From assembly GCA_964463695.1 (NCBI GenBank), contig CAYXCZ010000017.1, forward strand, positions 28,400-92,399: DNA of 64,000 nt, written 5' to 3'. Under the pieces are notes generated by a model. That model was not told the origin of the DNA. It saw only the letters and a program-made list of their open reading frames with translations, and did not search any database. Shown here in pieces: positions 34,833-44,668 of this stretch (the stretch's first letter is position 1; each line of letters starts with the position of its first letter). The DNA is from JALNZU01 sp964463695. Lineage in GTDB: Bacteria > Bacteroidota > Bacteroidia > Bacteroidales > F082. A program made the position numbers and the translations under genes.

Positions 34833-36116
34833 TTACCTCTTGGTAAAATGTATAAAAAGCCTTTTGAAAAGGATGAAATCAGCAGGAGTGATAAGCAAAT
34901 CGAAAACTGTAAGCCGATTTATCCGTTTAAAAATATACCACTGATAAATAACGGCTGCAAAATATGCTAAGGAGGAACTGACAGCAGCTCCAATAATTCC
35001 AAATTCAGGAACTAAAAAATAGACGGTCGGCAATGTAATGGCAAGTCCAACTAGTGATGCATAAAGATTGTATTTCGGAATTCCTGTTCCTGAAAAATAA
35101 TGACTGAAAACTGCATTTCCGGCTAACGCGACAACACCTGGTCCAAGAAATATTATAACAGTTTTAATTTCAGCGTAACCTTTACCGAAAACAAAGGTGA
35201 AAAACTCAGTTGGTAACAGGGATAATATTAAAACACCTAATGATGTTAAAATTACTGACACCTTTAGCAATTGAAGTGTTAACACTTTTGCATAATTTGT
35301 ATCGTTGGTGTTACTTATAGCCGACATCTGAACGAGAGCAATACTTTGTCCAATTAACCGCAGGCCTTCAGTAACCTGTGCTCCGGAGTGGTAAACCCCT
35401 AAAGCACCTAGACCAGACAGATTTTTAATGAAGTAAAACCCTAATCGTTTGTTTAACAAATGGGTAATGCTTGAAAGTTGTGTCATTATACCGTATGAAA
35501 GCAATTCTTTTAGAGAGCTTGATACTTTCTCACTTTCAGAAATAGCCAGTTTTATAACAATTAAGCCTCCTATAATGGCTGGAAATGAATAAGATACATA
35601 TAATGCAAAAACAAAGGCGCGTTCGTCATAAATTTCAAGCAAGAAGATATTCATGGCCATAACTGCGATCATCAACACAAATTGCAGCGTAAAAAGAAGA
35701 TTAAATGCTTTTAATTTTTCTTTACCCAACAGTATGTTAAGTGCAAAGCCATTGAGACTACTCAATAAAACAAGAATCAAAATATGAATCGCATATCCTT
35801 CAGGCACAACTGTATGTAAGATCTTAGGACTTAGATTAAGAAACAAAAACAGAATAGAAGTAATGAATAAAACCAACACCAACCAAGTAGCGGACAATTT
35901 CAAAAGGCTGAATATTTTGCGCCTGGAGCTATAAAAAACAAGTGCGTTGCCAACCATATCTGCGAGGAGCAAAATCAATGAAATGTCCAACAAGATTAAG
36001 CCTGAAAGACCCCATGATTCTTTGTCCATATAATTGGTAGCCATCCATAGCAGGAAAAGATTTGCAAATGCATGCAAAATTCTGGTAGCTGATGTTCCAA
36101 GTATTTTTTTAAACAT
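34833..36116 (-). CDS. Polysaccharide flippase (Wzx/MOP-type lipid-linked oligosaccharide transporter)
   Basis: A 427-aa polytopic membrane protein with about 12-14 hydrophobic segments across its length, organised like the MATE/MOP exporters that flip lipid-linked saccharides. The ATG at 36116 shares one base with the upstream stop (TGATG); a GTG one codon earlier is the alternative. The fragment GLGALGVYHSGAQVTEGL in the middle is of the type seen in O-antigen/capsule flippases. Translational coupling to the 560-aa formyltransferase/GINT1-like protein argues that both serve one surface-glycan pathway. Its substrate is unknown. Confidence 0.82.
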   Translation of the reverse strand: MFKKILGTSATRILHAFANLFLLWMATNYMDKESWGLSGLILLDISLILLLADMVGNALVFYSSRRKIFSLLKLSATWLVLVLFITSILFLFLNLSPKILHTVVPEGYAIHILILVLLSSLNGFALNILLGKEKLKAFNLLFTLQFVLMIAVMAMNIFLLEIYDERAFVFALYVSYSFPAIIGGLIVIKLAISESEKVSSSLKELLSYGIMTQLSSITHLLNKRLGFYFIKNLSGLGALGVYHSGAQVTEGLRLIGQSIALVQMSAISNTNDTNYAKVLTLQLLKVSVILTSLGVLILSLLPTEFFTFVFGKGYAEIKTVIIFLGPGVVALAGNAVFSHYFSGTGIPKYNLYASLVGLAITLPTVYFLVPEFGIIGAAVSSSLAYFAAVIYQWYIFKRINRLTVFDLLITPADFILFKRLFIHFTKR

Positions 36117-37798
36117 CACCTGCGTTTTAGTTTTTGTAACAATTGATGTCTTAATCCATAAATCGAAAACGTAAATCTTTTGCCATCGATGACGGTTATT
36201 GATGAGGTTCGATTGATGGTATGAAGTCCTTTCGGGTATTTTCCATTAATGACTGGTTCAATCCTGTCGACAACTTTATCCATGAAAGTAGTTGGACTTA
36301 AGGATGTTATCTCACAAACATTAACAGCTCTGCCATAATGTGATGAACAATCCTGTGATGGTCGGAAAAGTTTTCCATTTTCAAAATAGGGTGTTCCGGC
36401 ATTTCGGGCAGATCTAATATCCGTTTTTATTGGATTATTATTATGGGGCAAATAGTTGCCAAAGGGTTCGTTTGAATAAAACGCATATAAATGAACACTT
36501 GGCATCGATTTAGTTGTAAAAAACAACCACCATTTGTCCTCGAAACTAAAAATGACCGGATCTATTGCCTGATAGCCATCAAGGATATTTTTAACAAATA
36601 CCAGTTTCATATCAGCTGAATCGAAACGGTACAATTTGATTGCATTAGATTCGTAACACTCAGGAATACAATAGATTTCACCATTTTGCTTTAATACAAA
36701 AGGAAAAGAAAAATGCTTTTCCTCATTGAGCAAAGAATGTGGCTTTTTAAAACCTTCAGAACTTTTAAAGGCTACTAAACTACCTTTTCCAATTTGATAA
36801 TCAAAGTGCTCTGTAAAAAGATACGTCTCAGCCTTGTAATCAAAAACAAATGGATCGGCAAGGTAAGCAGCTTTTTCCTTTCTTTCTAACCAATTCAATT
36901 TCTGCTCATTAGATTGGAAAAATGACTTGTTGCTTTCCAAGAATGCAATATGCCAATCTTCCTGAATAAACAAAAAATTCAAATGAAAAGCTAAACGCCG
37001 GTAAAGCGATAAAAATAGAAAACCAAACATTTTTAAATTGCCTGGAGGTGTGTAAATCCTGGCTTTGGAAGTCGATACTAATGCTTGAAAATCAGGTTGG
37101 TTCAGTTGCCTGCAAATAAGTGAAGGCATCATACAACTTTCAAAATACAATTGATCAAGGTGTGATTTGTATGAGTGGTTGATAACAGGCAACCAAATTT
37201 TTTTAAGAATATAACCTTTATCCAACTCTTCTGTAAGTCGCTGAAGTATAATTCCATTCTGTGGTTTATTATGAATAAACTCCCAAAATCCGGGTGGACT
37301 GCCACGATATTCTTGTTCGTCATCATGATGAAATGACCAAACCCCGAATTTAGCAGCATTTAAAATATCTCCTCTCAGTATATTAAACCCAAACCGTAAC
37401 AAAAAATCAAGTTTGTACGATTTAACATCGTCAACATCACGCTCGTTGAAGTAGCTTGCAACACTTTTCTTTAAAGGCATAACCTTTAGAGTTGCGGCGT
37501 TTTCAATGATGTGAGAAATATCAACTAACTTTTTAGATTTTGGCCTGAAAATGAAGCGATTCCAAATTCGAAATATGAACCGGTCGTAAGGGTAGTCTTT
37601 TATAAATTGGAAAAATGTTTTTTTAACTTGTACCTCTATGTTAAGAACCACTACTTCAAGCTGATGTCCCTCTTTTAGCAAAAGTTGTATTGTTTCTGCC
37701 TGCCATGTCTCCACTATTGGACTGTTCAATAACAGACCAAATTTAAAGGCTTGGTTTATTTCTGGGTTGCTATATGTTAATTCAAACCTCTTTAACAT
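36116..37798 (-). CDS. Formyltransferase-fold / GINT1-like propeller fusion protein
   Basis: A 560-aa cytoplasmic-type protein. The N-terminal 230 residues resemble the formyl_transf fold: FGVWSFHHDDEQEYRGSPPG is the counterpart of the N-x-H-x-S...RG block and ELDKGYIL the counterpart of the LDTGD block. Of the canonical Asn-His-Asp triad, His157 and Asp193 are kept but the Asn position is Ser155. The C-terminal 280 residues carry the propeller-like repeat seen in plant glucosamine inositolphosphorylceramide transferase N-terminal domains and bacterial relatives (YLADPFVF, ETYLFTEHF, YCIPECYES, DPVIFSFEDKWWLF). Such fusions occur in surface-polysaccharide clusters. The reaction is unknown; a simple formyltransferase label would overstate it. 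Confidence 0.75.
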   Translation of the reverse strand: MLKRFELTYSNPEINQAFKFGLLLNSPIVETWQAETIQLLLKEGHQLEVVVLNIEVQVKKTFFQFIKDYPYDRFIFRIWNRFIFRPKSKKLVDISHIIENAATLKVMPLKKSVASYFNERDVDDVKSYKLDFLLRFGFNILRGDILNAAKFGVWSFHHDDEQEYRGSPPGFWEFIHNKPQNGIILQRLTEELDKGYILKKIWLPVINHSYKSHLDQLYFESCMMPSLICRQLNQPDFQALVSTSKARIYTPPGNLKMFGFLFLSLYRRLAFHLNFLFIQEDWHIAFLESNKSFFQSNEQKLNWLERKEKAAYLADPFVFDYKAETYLFTEHFDYQIGKGSLVAFKSSEGFKKPHSLLNEEKHFSFPFVLKQNGEIYCIPECYESNAIKLYRFDSADMKLVFVKNILDGYQAIDPVIFSFEDKWWLFFTTKSMPSVHLYAFYSNEPFGNYLPHNNNPIKTDIRSARNAGTPYFENGKLFRPSQDCSSHYGRAVNVCEITSLSPTTFMDKVVDRIEPVINGKYPKGLHTINRTSSITVIDGKRFTFSIYGLRHQLLQKLKRR

Positions 37799-37935
37799 GA
37801 CTCACTTCTCAGCTTTTGTTACTTTTGCCGCTGTAATATGGTATTGATGTGTTGATACGTTGAAACCTCAACACGCAAATATCCAACATTTTTTTGAACA
37901 TTACTTTTTGATCTTTATTATAAGCTGCTTAGTAT

Positions 37936-39645
37936 ATGCCTGGTCTTTTATTTTCTGTAAATATTAACCGGTCTGATCTGCAACATGCGATATCGTTCCT
38001 GAATTTTCCCGGATTCAGTATCAAGTCTCACTCTAACGTCGAAAACAGACATTTTGTTGCAGAATATACCTACAAAGGATATCCTATTCAAAGTTGGAAG
38101 CGCGATCATAAGTTGGTATATTTTGAAGGCATGATATACCCAAAAGTTGATGACACTTTTTCTGATGAGCTTTTAAATTTCTTTACATCTTCAGGATTTT
38201 CACATGAGGCTATTAGCAAATGGGTTGCAAAACAAGATGGAGAATTTGTTATATTATTGGTTGATAATAATTTACAACAAGCTCTTTTTATTAATGATCG
38301 CTTTGGTAGATTACCGGTTTACCTTCTAAAGGAAGGTCGAAAACTTGCTTTAAGCAGAGAAATTTCTTTTGTACATCGTTTAAGAACATTTGACAACTCT
38401 GACATTATCGGTCAGGCTCAAACTTTATTGTTTGGTTTCACACTTGGAAAGCGGACTCTTTGGGAGCGTGTTGAGCGTATTGAACCACATAGTCAAATCC
38501 AAATTGATCTGATAAATGGCCGAATCATGCAGAGATCATATTTCGGGATACCAGATCAAAAAACTGTAAATAGAACCTTGAATCCTATTCCCGCGTTAAA
38601 AAGTAAATTTGATCTTGCGTTGCAAAACCGATTATCAGTGCTTGATAAACCCGCTGTTTCTTTAAGCGGAGGATTAGACTCGAGATTAATTGCAGCTTCT
38701 TTATCATCTCAAAATCAAATTATTCCATATCTGACATACAGCGATTTTGACCAATCAGCTTCGAAAGATTTAATTAGTGCCGCCAAAGTAATTCAGCTAC
38801 TTGGTATCGAAAAGCAGTATCAGGTTATTGATCTGCCTCAGGTTTCTTATGTGGGTATAAATTATATTCTAAGGATTAAACAAGGGTTGAATGGAGCAGA
38901 TATGGCTTTTATTTTACCTTTCTTAAATCACTTTAAAAAGAATGGTTACACTATGATTACTGGAGATGGAGGCGATAAAACCATCGATGACCTCCGTCCA
39001 ATGTTTCCTCTTATTTCAATGCATCATTTGGTTAATTATCTTTTACGAAAACATAGTCAAATCAGTATAAAGGAAGCATCTGAAATCTTTTCTCTTAAAC
39101 CTGGTGAATTGTATCAATCAATTATAGATCAATTAAATGATTATAATGTTGAGTCGCTCGAAAATAAGTATATCTACTTCATGATAAGGGAAAGAGCTAT
39201 GAACTGGCTTTTTGAAGGCGAAGACCGCAACAGATATTTTATCTGGACAACAACACCTTATTATAATAATGAATTTTTTGATCTTGCCATGCATTTGCCC
39301 ATGAAAGAAAAGGCTTATGGCAAAACCTTCCGAAAATTGTTTGCAAATTATCCCGGTAATCTTGAAACGATTGTCAACCCAAACTGGAATGCCTCGTTAA
39401 TCCAAATACACAAAATACAACAATTATTTCTGCGACAAAAGATACGGTTTCTCATTCCAAATCGCATGCTAAACTTTAGTTCCAAAAATGCACAACGTAT
39501 TGATATAAAAAGTTTTATGAGAGATATTGGTATGAATGCTGAAGATTTGAAATTTACTGACTCTAAATGGACCGAGCAATTAAAAAGTCTAAACGTACCT
39601 AAAAGTAGTTGGTATCGTTTACTGACTGTTTTGTCAACTTCATAG
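37936..39645 (+). CDS. Asparagine-synthetase-like protein lacking the amidotransferase cysteine
   Basis: A 569-aa protein. The N-terminal 200 residues have the class II glutamine amidotransferase-like fold (DGEFVILLVDNN, NDRFGRLPVYL), but the start is Met-Pro-Gly with no Cys2, so glutamine hydrolysis by the usual route is not possible. The synthetase half has the PP-loop SLSGGLDSRL with the SGGLDS core at 244-249, and ITGDGGDKT. It would activate a carboxylate with ATP and use ammonia or another amine. It is divergent from the formyltransferase-like/flippase pair by 137 bp, which suggests a role in amidating or otherwise modifying a surface glycan. Relatives are common in exopolysaccharide clusters. 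Not a true AsnB. Confidence 0.82.
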   Translation: MPGLLFSVNINRSDLQHAISFLNFPGFSIKSHSNVENRHFVAEYTYKGYPIQSWKRDHKLVYFEGMIYPKVDDTFSDELLNFFTSSGFSHEAISKWVAKQDGEFVILLVDNNLQQALFINDRFGRLPVYLLKEGRKLALSREISFVHRLRTFDNSDIIGQAQTLLFGFTLGKRTLWERVERIEPHSQIQIDLINGRIMQRSYFGIPDQKTVNRTLNPIPALKSKFDLALQNRLSVLDKPAVSLSGGLDSRLIAASLSSQNQIIPYLTYSDFDQSASKDLISAAKVIQLLGIEKQYQVIDLPQVSYVGINYILRIKQGLNGADMAFILPFLNHFKKNGYTMITGDGGDKTIDDLRPMFPLISMHHLVNYLLRKHSQISIKEASEIFSLKPGELYQSIIDQLNDYNVESLENKYIYFMIRERAMNWLFEGEDRNRYFIWTTTPYYNNEFFDLAMHLPMKEKAYGKTFRKLFANYPGNLETIVNPNWNASLIQIHKIQQLFLRQKIRFLIPNRMLNFSSKNAQRIDIKSFMRDIGMNAEDLKFTDSKWTEQLKSLNVPKSSWYRLLTVLSTS

Positions 39646-39819
39646 ATGAGTTGATTATTGCTGTATTTTCCTATCATATACTTATAAATTTGTGATTTTC
39701 AGGCGATTTATTGCAGCTAAATACGTACTTTTGGAACCTTCATGCTTGATAGATAAATTTAAATATTGAGATATAACATATTATATATCATACGATTAAC
39801 CATTCATAATTTTTAGTTC

Positions 39820-42800
39820 ATGAAAAAAATTATTCTTTTTCTTTTACTGGCAGTCATGAGTCTTTCGATTTCTGCCACTGAGATTGTTTCAAACTACCGT
39901 TTTGATAACATTAAGTTATCTAAAAGTAGTGTTTTTGATATCATAGGGTTTGAGGAAACCATGCAAACAAATAGGGCAGGGGAGCCGTTGTTACCCTATC
40001 GCCAGATTAGTTTACTTTTACCTCCTGGTGAAACTGCAGTTTCGATCGAAGTAATACGGGAAGGAAAAACCTTGGTACCGGGCACATTTAACCTTATGCC
40101 TGCTCAAAACTCAAAGCCGCTTTCAGAGAAAAAGCAACTTCCTTTTCAAAAAAATGAATGGGTTTATAACTGCTCAGAACCTTATCCAGCCAGCCCTCAT
40201 GGCGAACTTTCAACTCAATTTTTAAATGGTTTTGGCTTTGCTTTTTCCAGTATTACTCCGGTTGAATATATTCCATCTGAAGGTAAGTTGTTTTATTACA
40301 GTAAGATAACCGTCATTGTTCATACTGCTCCATCTGAAAAAAGTCAGATTGCATTGAATATGTTAAAAACTTCAGCTGAAGTTTTAAGCACTGTGGAACG
40401 ATTGGCTCAAAACGATGAAATGCTTCTTTTATACCCTGAAATCAAACGTTCTGCCGGCGATTATGAACTGCTCATTATCACCCCACAAAGCTTTGTCAAC
40501 GGATTTGATCCACTTGTGGCAATGTATCTGGCAAAAGGTGACAGAAGTCAGGTTATAACTACTGAGTTTATTAATGCAAATAGCTCTGGGGCCGATCTTC
40601 AAGCTAAAATTCGAAATTTTATTATTCAAAATTACCAGGAGCACCAGATCGAAACTGTTATTCTTGGGGGCGATGTTGAATATGTTCCTTATCGCGGATT
40701 TTATTGTTATGTCCAGTCTGGAAGCGGATATACCGACAACGGAATTCCTGCAGATCTTTATTATGCTGGCCTCGACGGAAACTGGAATACCGATGGTGAT
40801 GCTAAATGGGGCGAACCAGGGGAGGATGATCTTCTTCCTGAAGTAGGAATTGGTCGTCTTCCTTTTAGCAATGCCTCTGAACAAGCGAATTTGATAAATA
40901 AAAGTATTAAATATCAGACGCAACCTGTTCTGGGTGAGTTCACTAAACCACTACTTGTTGGCGAGCATCTTTATGACAGTCCTTTAACATATGGAAGTGA
41001 TTATCTTGAGTTACTTGTTGGTCCCAGAAGTGATAATGGTTACACAACCAACGGAATACCTCCTTTATATACCATTCAGAAAATGTATGATGAAGTCGCT
41101 AACTGGTCGGCTTCGGATCTTAGAAATGCAATAAATCAAGGGAAACAATTCGTGCATCACGTAGGCCATGCAAGTCAGACGTATGTAGCAAAAATGAGTA
41201 ACTCTGATATCACGAATGCAAACTTTGCTCAAACAAATGGAGTTATTCGCAATTATTCTATCTTCCATACACATGGTTGTGATTGTGGTTCATATGATTA
41301 CAATGATTGTATCCTTGAGCGAATGGTCAACATTGAGAATTTCGCCGCTGCTGTTATCGGAAACTCTCGTTACGGATGGTTTAATGAAGGTCAAACCGAA
41401 GGTCCGGCTGCACATCTTCACAGGGAAATGACTGACGCGATCTTTACCGATAAAATTTCAGCTTTAGGGCCTGCATTAAAAGAATCAAAAATTATGACAG
41501 CTCCCTGGGTAACAGCTCCAGGTCAATGGGAAGAAGGTGCTTTGCGCTGGAATTTCTACGACCTGAATATTCTTGGTGACCCAGCAATGCATGTTTGGTC
41601 GGCTGAACCCATGCAAACTCAGGTGAATTATTCAGCTGAGCTAGTGCTTGGTTCAACTTCTACCTCTGCCACTGTTTCAGTGAATGGCTTTGCTTTGCCA
41701 AATGCAGTTTGTAGTATTTTATTCGAAGGAGAATTGATTTCCCGAGCCTTAACAAATAATAGCGGAGTTGCCGAACTTGTTTTTGATATTCCGGTAACTG
41801 AGATTGGAACAGCACAACTCATTGTCTCAGGAAATAATTGCCTGACACAAAGTTTGCCGATAACCTTTATTCCGGCTTCCGGGCCTTATGTGGTTTATTG
41901 TCATCATTTGCTATCTGATTTAACAGGTGGTAATGGTAACAACCTCCCTGATTATAATGAAACTGTTCAATTACAGGTGGCAATGCGTAATGTCGGACTG
42001 GAACTTGCTTCAGATTTAAGCATATCAATGAGTACAGATAGCCCTTGGGTCACATTTTTAGATAATAACTTTAATATTACTCAATTGCCAGCCGGTGATA
42101 CAGTTACAGTTGAAAATGCAATCGGCATGACTATTGCACATGGCATTCCAAATCAACAAATGGTTTCATTTAATGTTGTGACAACTAATGGAACAACTAG
42201 CTGGAACAGCAGCTTTTCTATTAATGTACTCGCACCTGAACTTCTTATCGGCAATTATGAAATAGTTGATGCAACAGGCAATAACAATGGACTTCTTGAT
42301 GCAGGAGAAACCGCTCAGCTTATTATTCAATTGAGCAATAATGGAAGCAGTGACGCTGGAATTATTTCGGCTGTTTTAAACAATTTAAGCTCATGGATTA
42401 CAGTCGATAATCAAAGTATAGAACTTAATTCATTAGCTGCCGGACAATTGACAGAGCTTATATATACCTTGCATGTTGATCCCGCTACACCAACCGGTAC
42501 GGTTGCAGGACTCCAACTTGATGTGCTAGATGGTGATTATTCGGTAAGTACAGACTTGTTATTCTCGGTTGGCTTGCGTATTGAAGACTTTGAGAGTGGT
42601 GATTTTGATAGTTATGAATGGCATCATTCAGGCAATGCCAATTGGACAATTTCCATGACAAACCCTTACGAAGGGAACTATGCAAGCCGCTCAGGTATGA
42701 TTTCTGATAGTCAACAGTCTGATTTGTGGCTTAGCCTGATTGTTATGGGCAATGACAATATTAAGTTTGCCAGAAAAGTTTCTTCAGAAGCTGGCTATGA

Positions 42801-43251
42801 TTATTTGTCATTTTATATTGATGACAGCGAAATTGATAAATGGGCAGGTGAAATTGGATGGGAAGAAGTGAGTTATCCAATTAATGAAGGAAGTCATATG
42901 CTCAAGTGGTCATACAAAAAAGACATAACTGTTGCCTCTGGCAGCGACTGTGCCTGGGTTGATAAAATTACTTTTCCTGGAACTACTACGATCATCGATC
43001 TGGAAGAGAAATTAAGTGGCATTAACTTTAGCATTTGGCCAAATCCGAATAGAGGTCAATTTGTTGTTGCTACTAACAGCAAGAATGCAGTTAAGCTAAA
43101 GATATTTAATAGCATTGGAAAGGTCGTGTTAGAGCATAATAACATATTAAATAATACATCTTTGGATGCTTCGATGCTAAATGCCGGGATTTATATCGTT
43201 GAAATTTCCAATGGTGAAAAACATTACAGAAATAAGATGATTATTCAATAG
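39820..43251 (+). CDS. Gingipain-like C25 peptidase with T9SS sorting domain
   Basis: A 1143-aa secreted protein with a signal peptide at 1-19, a propeptide region to about 210, and a peptidase C25 domain at about 215-600: ILGGDVEYVPYRG, PADLYYAGLDG, catalytic His450 in HHVGHASQTY and nucleophile Cys487 (or 489) in HTHGCDCGSYD. An Ig-like domain and a CARDB-type segment follow, then a MAM-like jelly roll at about 915-1060 ending SGSDCAWVDKITFP, and a T9SS type A sorting domain (WPNPNRGQF...GIYIVEISNGEKHYRNKMI). It should be exported through type IX secretion and attached to the surface or released. It shares the jelly-roll module with the protease at 47998-52857. Confidence 0.93.
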   Translation: MKKIILFLLLAVMSLSISATEIVSNYRFDNIKLSKSSVFDIIGFEETMQTNRAGEPLLPYRQISLLLPPGETAVSIEVIREGKTLVPGTFNLMPAQNSKPLSEKKQLPFQKNEWVYNCSEPYPASPHGELSTQFLNGFGFAFSSITPVEYIPSEGKLFYYSKITVIVHTAPSEKSQIALNMLKTSAEVLSTVERLAQNDEMLLLYPEIKRSAGDYELLIITPQSFVNGFDPLVAMYLAKGDRSQVITTEFINANSSGADLQAKIRNFIIQNYQEHQIETVILGGDVEYVPYRGFYCYVQSGSGYTDNGIPADLYYAGLDGNWNTDGDAKWGEPGEDDLLPEVGIGRLPFSNASEQANLINKSIKYQTQPVLGEFTKPLLVGEHLYDSPLTYGSDYLELLVGPRSDNGYTTNGIPPLYTIQKMYDEVANWSASDLRNAINQGKQFVHHVGHASQTYVAKMSNSDITNANFAQTNGVIRNYSIFHTHGCDCGSYDYNDCILERMVNIENFAAAVIGNSRYGWFNEGQTEGPAAHLHREMTDAIFTDKISALGPALKESKIMTAPWVTAPGQWEEGALRWNFYDLNILGDPAMHVWSAEPMQTQVNYSAELVLGSTSTSATVSVNGFALPNAVCSILFEGELISRALTNNSGVAELVFDIPVTEIGTAQLIVSGNNCLTQSLPITFIPASGPYVVYCHHLLSDLTGGNGNNLPDYNETVQLQVAMRNVGLELASDLSISMSTDSPWVTFLDNNFNITQLPAGDTVTVENAIGMTIAHGIPNQQMVSFNVVTTNGTTSWNSSFSINVLAPELLIGNYEIVDATGNNNGLLDAGETAQLIIQLSNNGSSDAGIISAVLNNLSSWITVDNQSIELNSLAAGQLTELIYTLHVDPATPTGTVAGLQLDVLDGDYSVSTDLLFSVGLRIEDFESGDFDSYEWHHSGNANWTISMTNPYEGNYASRSGMISDSQQSDLWLSLIVMGNDNIKFARKVSSEAGYDYLSFYIDDSEIDKWAGEIGWEEVSYPINEGSHMLKWSYKKDITVASGSDCAWVDKITFPGTTTIIDLEEKLSGINFSIWPNPNRGQFVVATNSKNAVKLKIFNSIGKVVLEHNNILNNTSLDASMLNAGIYIVEISNGEKHYRNKMIIQ

Positions 43252-43261
43252 TTGTTGGATT

Positions 43262-43981
43262 CTAATCCAAACCTAGATAAAAGTTCTTTAAAAGTTGATT
43301 ATAAGCCGGAGTAAAACTTCCATCCATATTTCTGATGGTGAGTGATTGAACTTCCGGCTTATTTTTTTTTGTGAAACAGAACTCAAGGATGACGCGATTA
43401 ACCTGCCGATCTTCAACAGGGATAAGATTAATCTGGCGAGAAAGATAAAGGTGGTTATCAAAACAGATATTCTGGAATGAATTCAGAGAATCATAGGGGA
43501 TGATAACAGCAAAAATGCCTTCGTTATGCAAAATACCAACAGCAACCTCAATAAGTTCGGCATGTGTGAGCGTGTCGGTATGGCGGGCCAGGTTACGTCG
43601 TTCATGCTGTGTCTTAAACGCGGATGTAAAGAATGGTGGGTTACTAAGTATTAAGTTATATTTTATATTTCTTGAGCTAAATAACCTTATATCAGCTATT
43701 GAAGCTGAAAGACGTTTCCTCCATTGAGATGTGGTAAAATTGAAATTTGCCTGGTTAACTGAAGCCTGATCAATATCAATTCCCTCAATGATGCAATCAG
43801 GGCAGCGCTGGGCAATCATCATACATAAAATACCAGAACCTGTTCCAACATCCAAAACATAACCTGACAAAGGTATTTGCACGAAAGCCCCAAGTAAAAT
43901 AGCATCAGTTCCAATTTTCATGGTGGCTTCGTGATGCATCATGCTGAAGTGCCGAAAATGAAATGGCCTGTTTTCAGACAT
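43262..43981 (-). CDS. trmN6: tRNA1(Val) A37 N6-methyltransferase
   Basis: A 239-aa SAM-dependent methyltransferase of the TrmN6/YfiC type. The SAM motif VLDVGTGSGILCMMIAQR is at about 40-57, and the N6-adenine methylase motif is NPPFF at about 114-118, followed by the family-specific ERRNLARHTDTLTHAEL block. It methylates A37 of tRNA1(Val). The gene starts 3 bp after the rimM stop, so the two are co-transcribed. It converges on the C25 protease with 10 bp between. Confidence 0.9.
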   Translation of the reverse strand: MSENRPFHFRHFSMMHHEATMKIGTDAILLGAFVQIPLSGYVLDVGTGSGILCMMIAQRCPDCIIEGIDIDQASVNQANFNFTTSQWRKRLSASIADIRLFSSRNIKYNLILSNPPFFTSAFKTQHERRNLARHTDTLTHAELIEVAVGILHNEGIFAVIIPYDSLNSFQNICFDNHLYLSRQINLIPVEDRQVNRVILEFCFTKKNKPEVQSLTIRNMDGSFTPAYNQLLKNFYLGLD

Positions 43982-43984
43982 ATT

Positions 43985-44512
43985 TTATCCGTTCACGTAC
44001 AAATCTATCAACCCTTCGGGTGCTTTGATATACATTGTCTTACTTCTCCTGTCGAGGCGTGTAATAACCTCTTCCTGAATTGGTATAAGTACTTCTTTAC
44101 TATTCACAAAAACTTGAATGAGAGCCTGACTAGGATATTCCAAAACCTGCTCAATTTTTCCTAACAATCCAAATGATTCGTCGATTATTTTAAAACCCGG
44201 AATCTCATGAAAATAGAACTTATTACCACTTAGTTTTGGCAATAAATCCAGTGGTAAAAAAATTTCCATTCCAGCCATTTCAGTTGCCTGAGCAATCGTA
44301 TCCACATCTTGCAACTTTATATATGCCTTGTTGCTGTGTAAGCTTATCTTCTGAATGAAAAATGGGATCAGATTTTTGTGTATTTCAAGCAAAATAAAAG
44401 CAACACCCCGATATGCAGCAGGGTCATCAGCATCAATCCGTATACTGATTTCGCCTTTGATTCCATGTGTTTTAATTACTTTTCCGAAATAAAAACAATC
44501 TTCTTTTTGCAT
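43985..44512 (-). CDS. rimM: 16S rRNA processing protein RimM
   Basis: A 175-aa protein with the RimM N-terminal barrel (FYFGKVIKTHGIKGEISIRID) and the PRC-barrel C-terminal domain (ESFGLLGKIEQVLEYPSQALIQV, then VLIPIQEEVI). RimM binds ribosomal protein S19 and helps mature the 30S subunit. It lies downstream of rpsP, as usual, but a strong hairpin separates the two. A -7-like box at 44540-44547 may give it its own promoter. Confidence 0.95.
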   Translation of the reverse strand: MQKEDCFYFGKVIKTHGIKGEISIRIDADDPAAYRGVAFILLEIHKNLIPFFIQKISLHSNKAYIKLQDVDTIAQATEMAGMEIFLPLDLLPKLSGNKFYFHEIPGFKIIDESFGLLGKIEQVLEYPSQALIQVFVNSKEVLIPIQEEVITRLDRRSKTMYIKAPEGLIDLYVNG

Positions 44513-44539
44513 ATTTTTCTACTTGTAACAATTAACCTG

Positions 44540-44547
44540 CAAAAATA
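44540..44547 (-). promoter_or_regulatory. -7-like box (TATTTTTG) upstream of rimM
   Basis: TATTTTTG matches the Bacteroidetes TAnnTTTG -7 consensus and lies 28 bp before the rimM start, just after the rpsP terminator. No TTG-type -33 partner is evident. Confidence 0.35.
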
Positions 44548-44625
44548 ACAGAATGTGTTTATTCTGCAGGATATAATTTCTTAAATCAGGTGTCAATGTT
44601 CAAATGAACTATTTGATAAAATGAA

Positions 44626-44649
44626 AAAAGCCGGCAATAACCGGCTTTT
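44626..44649 (-). terminator. Rho-independent terminator after rpsP
   Basis: AAAAGCCGG and CCGGCTTTT are perfect 9-base arms around a 6-nt loop, with A and T runs on the two sides. It lies 20 bp past the rpsP stop on the - strand. Confidence 0.88.
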
Positions 44650-44668
44650 GAATGTTATGACGCAAATA

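Noticed and set aside
37936..39645. Calling the 569-aa protein AsnB
   Set aside because: There is no Cys2 nucleophile and the gene lies beside surface-glycan genes.
40429..40923. 164-codon open frame opposite the C25 protease
   Set aside because: Antisense to a strongly supported coding region, with no motif of its own.
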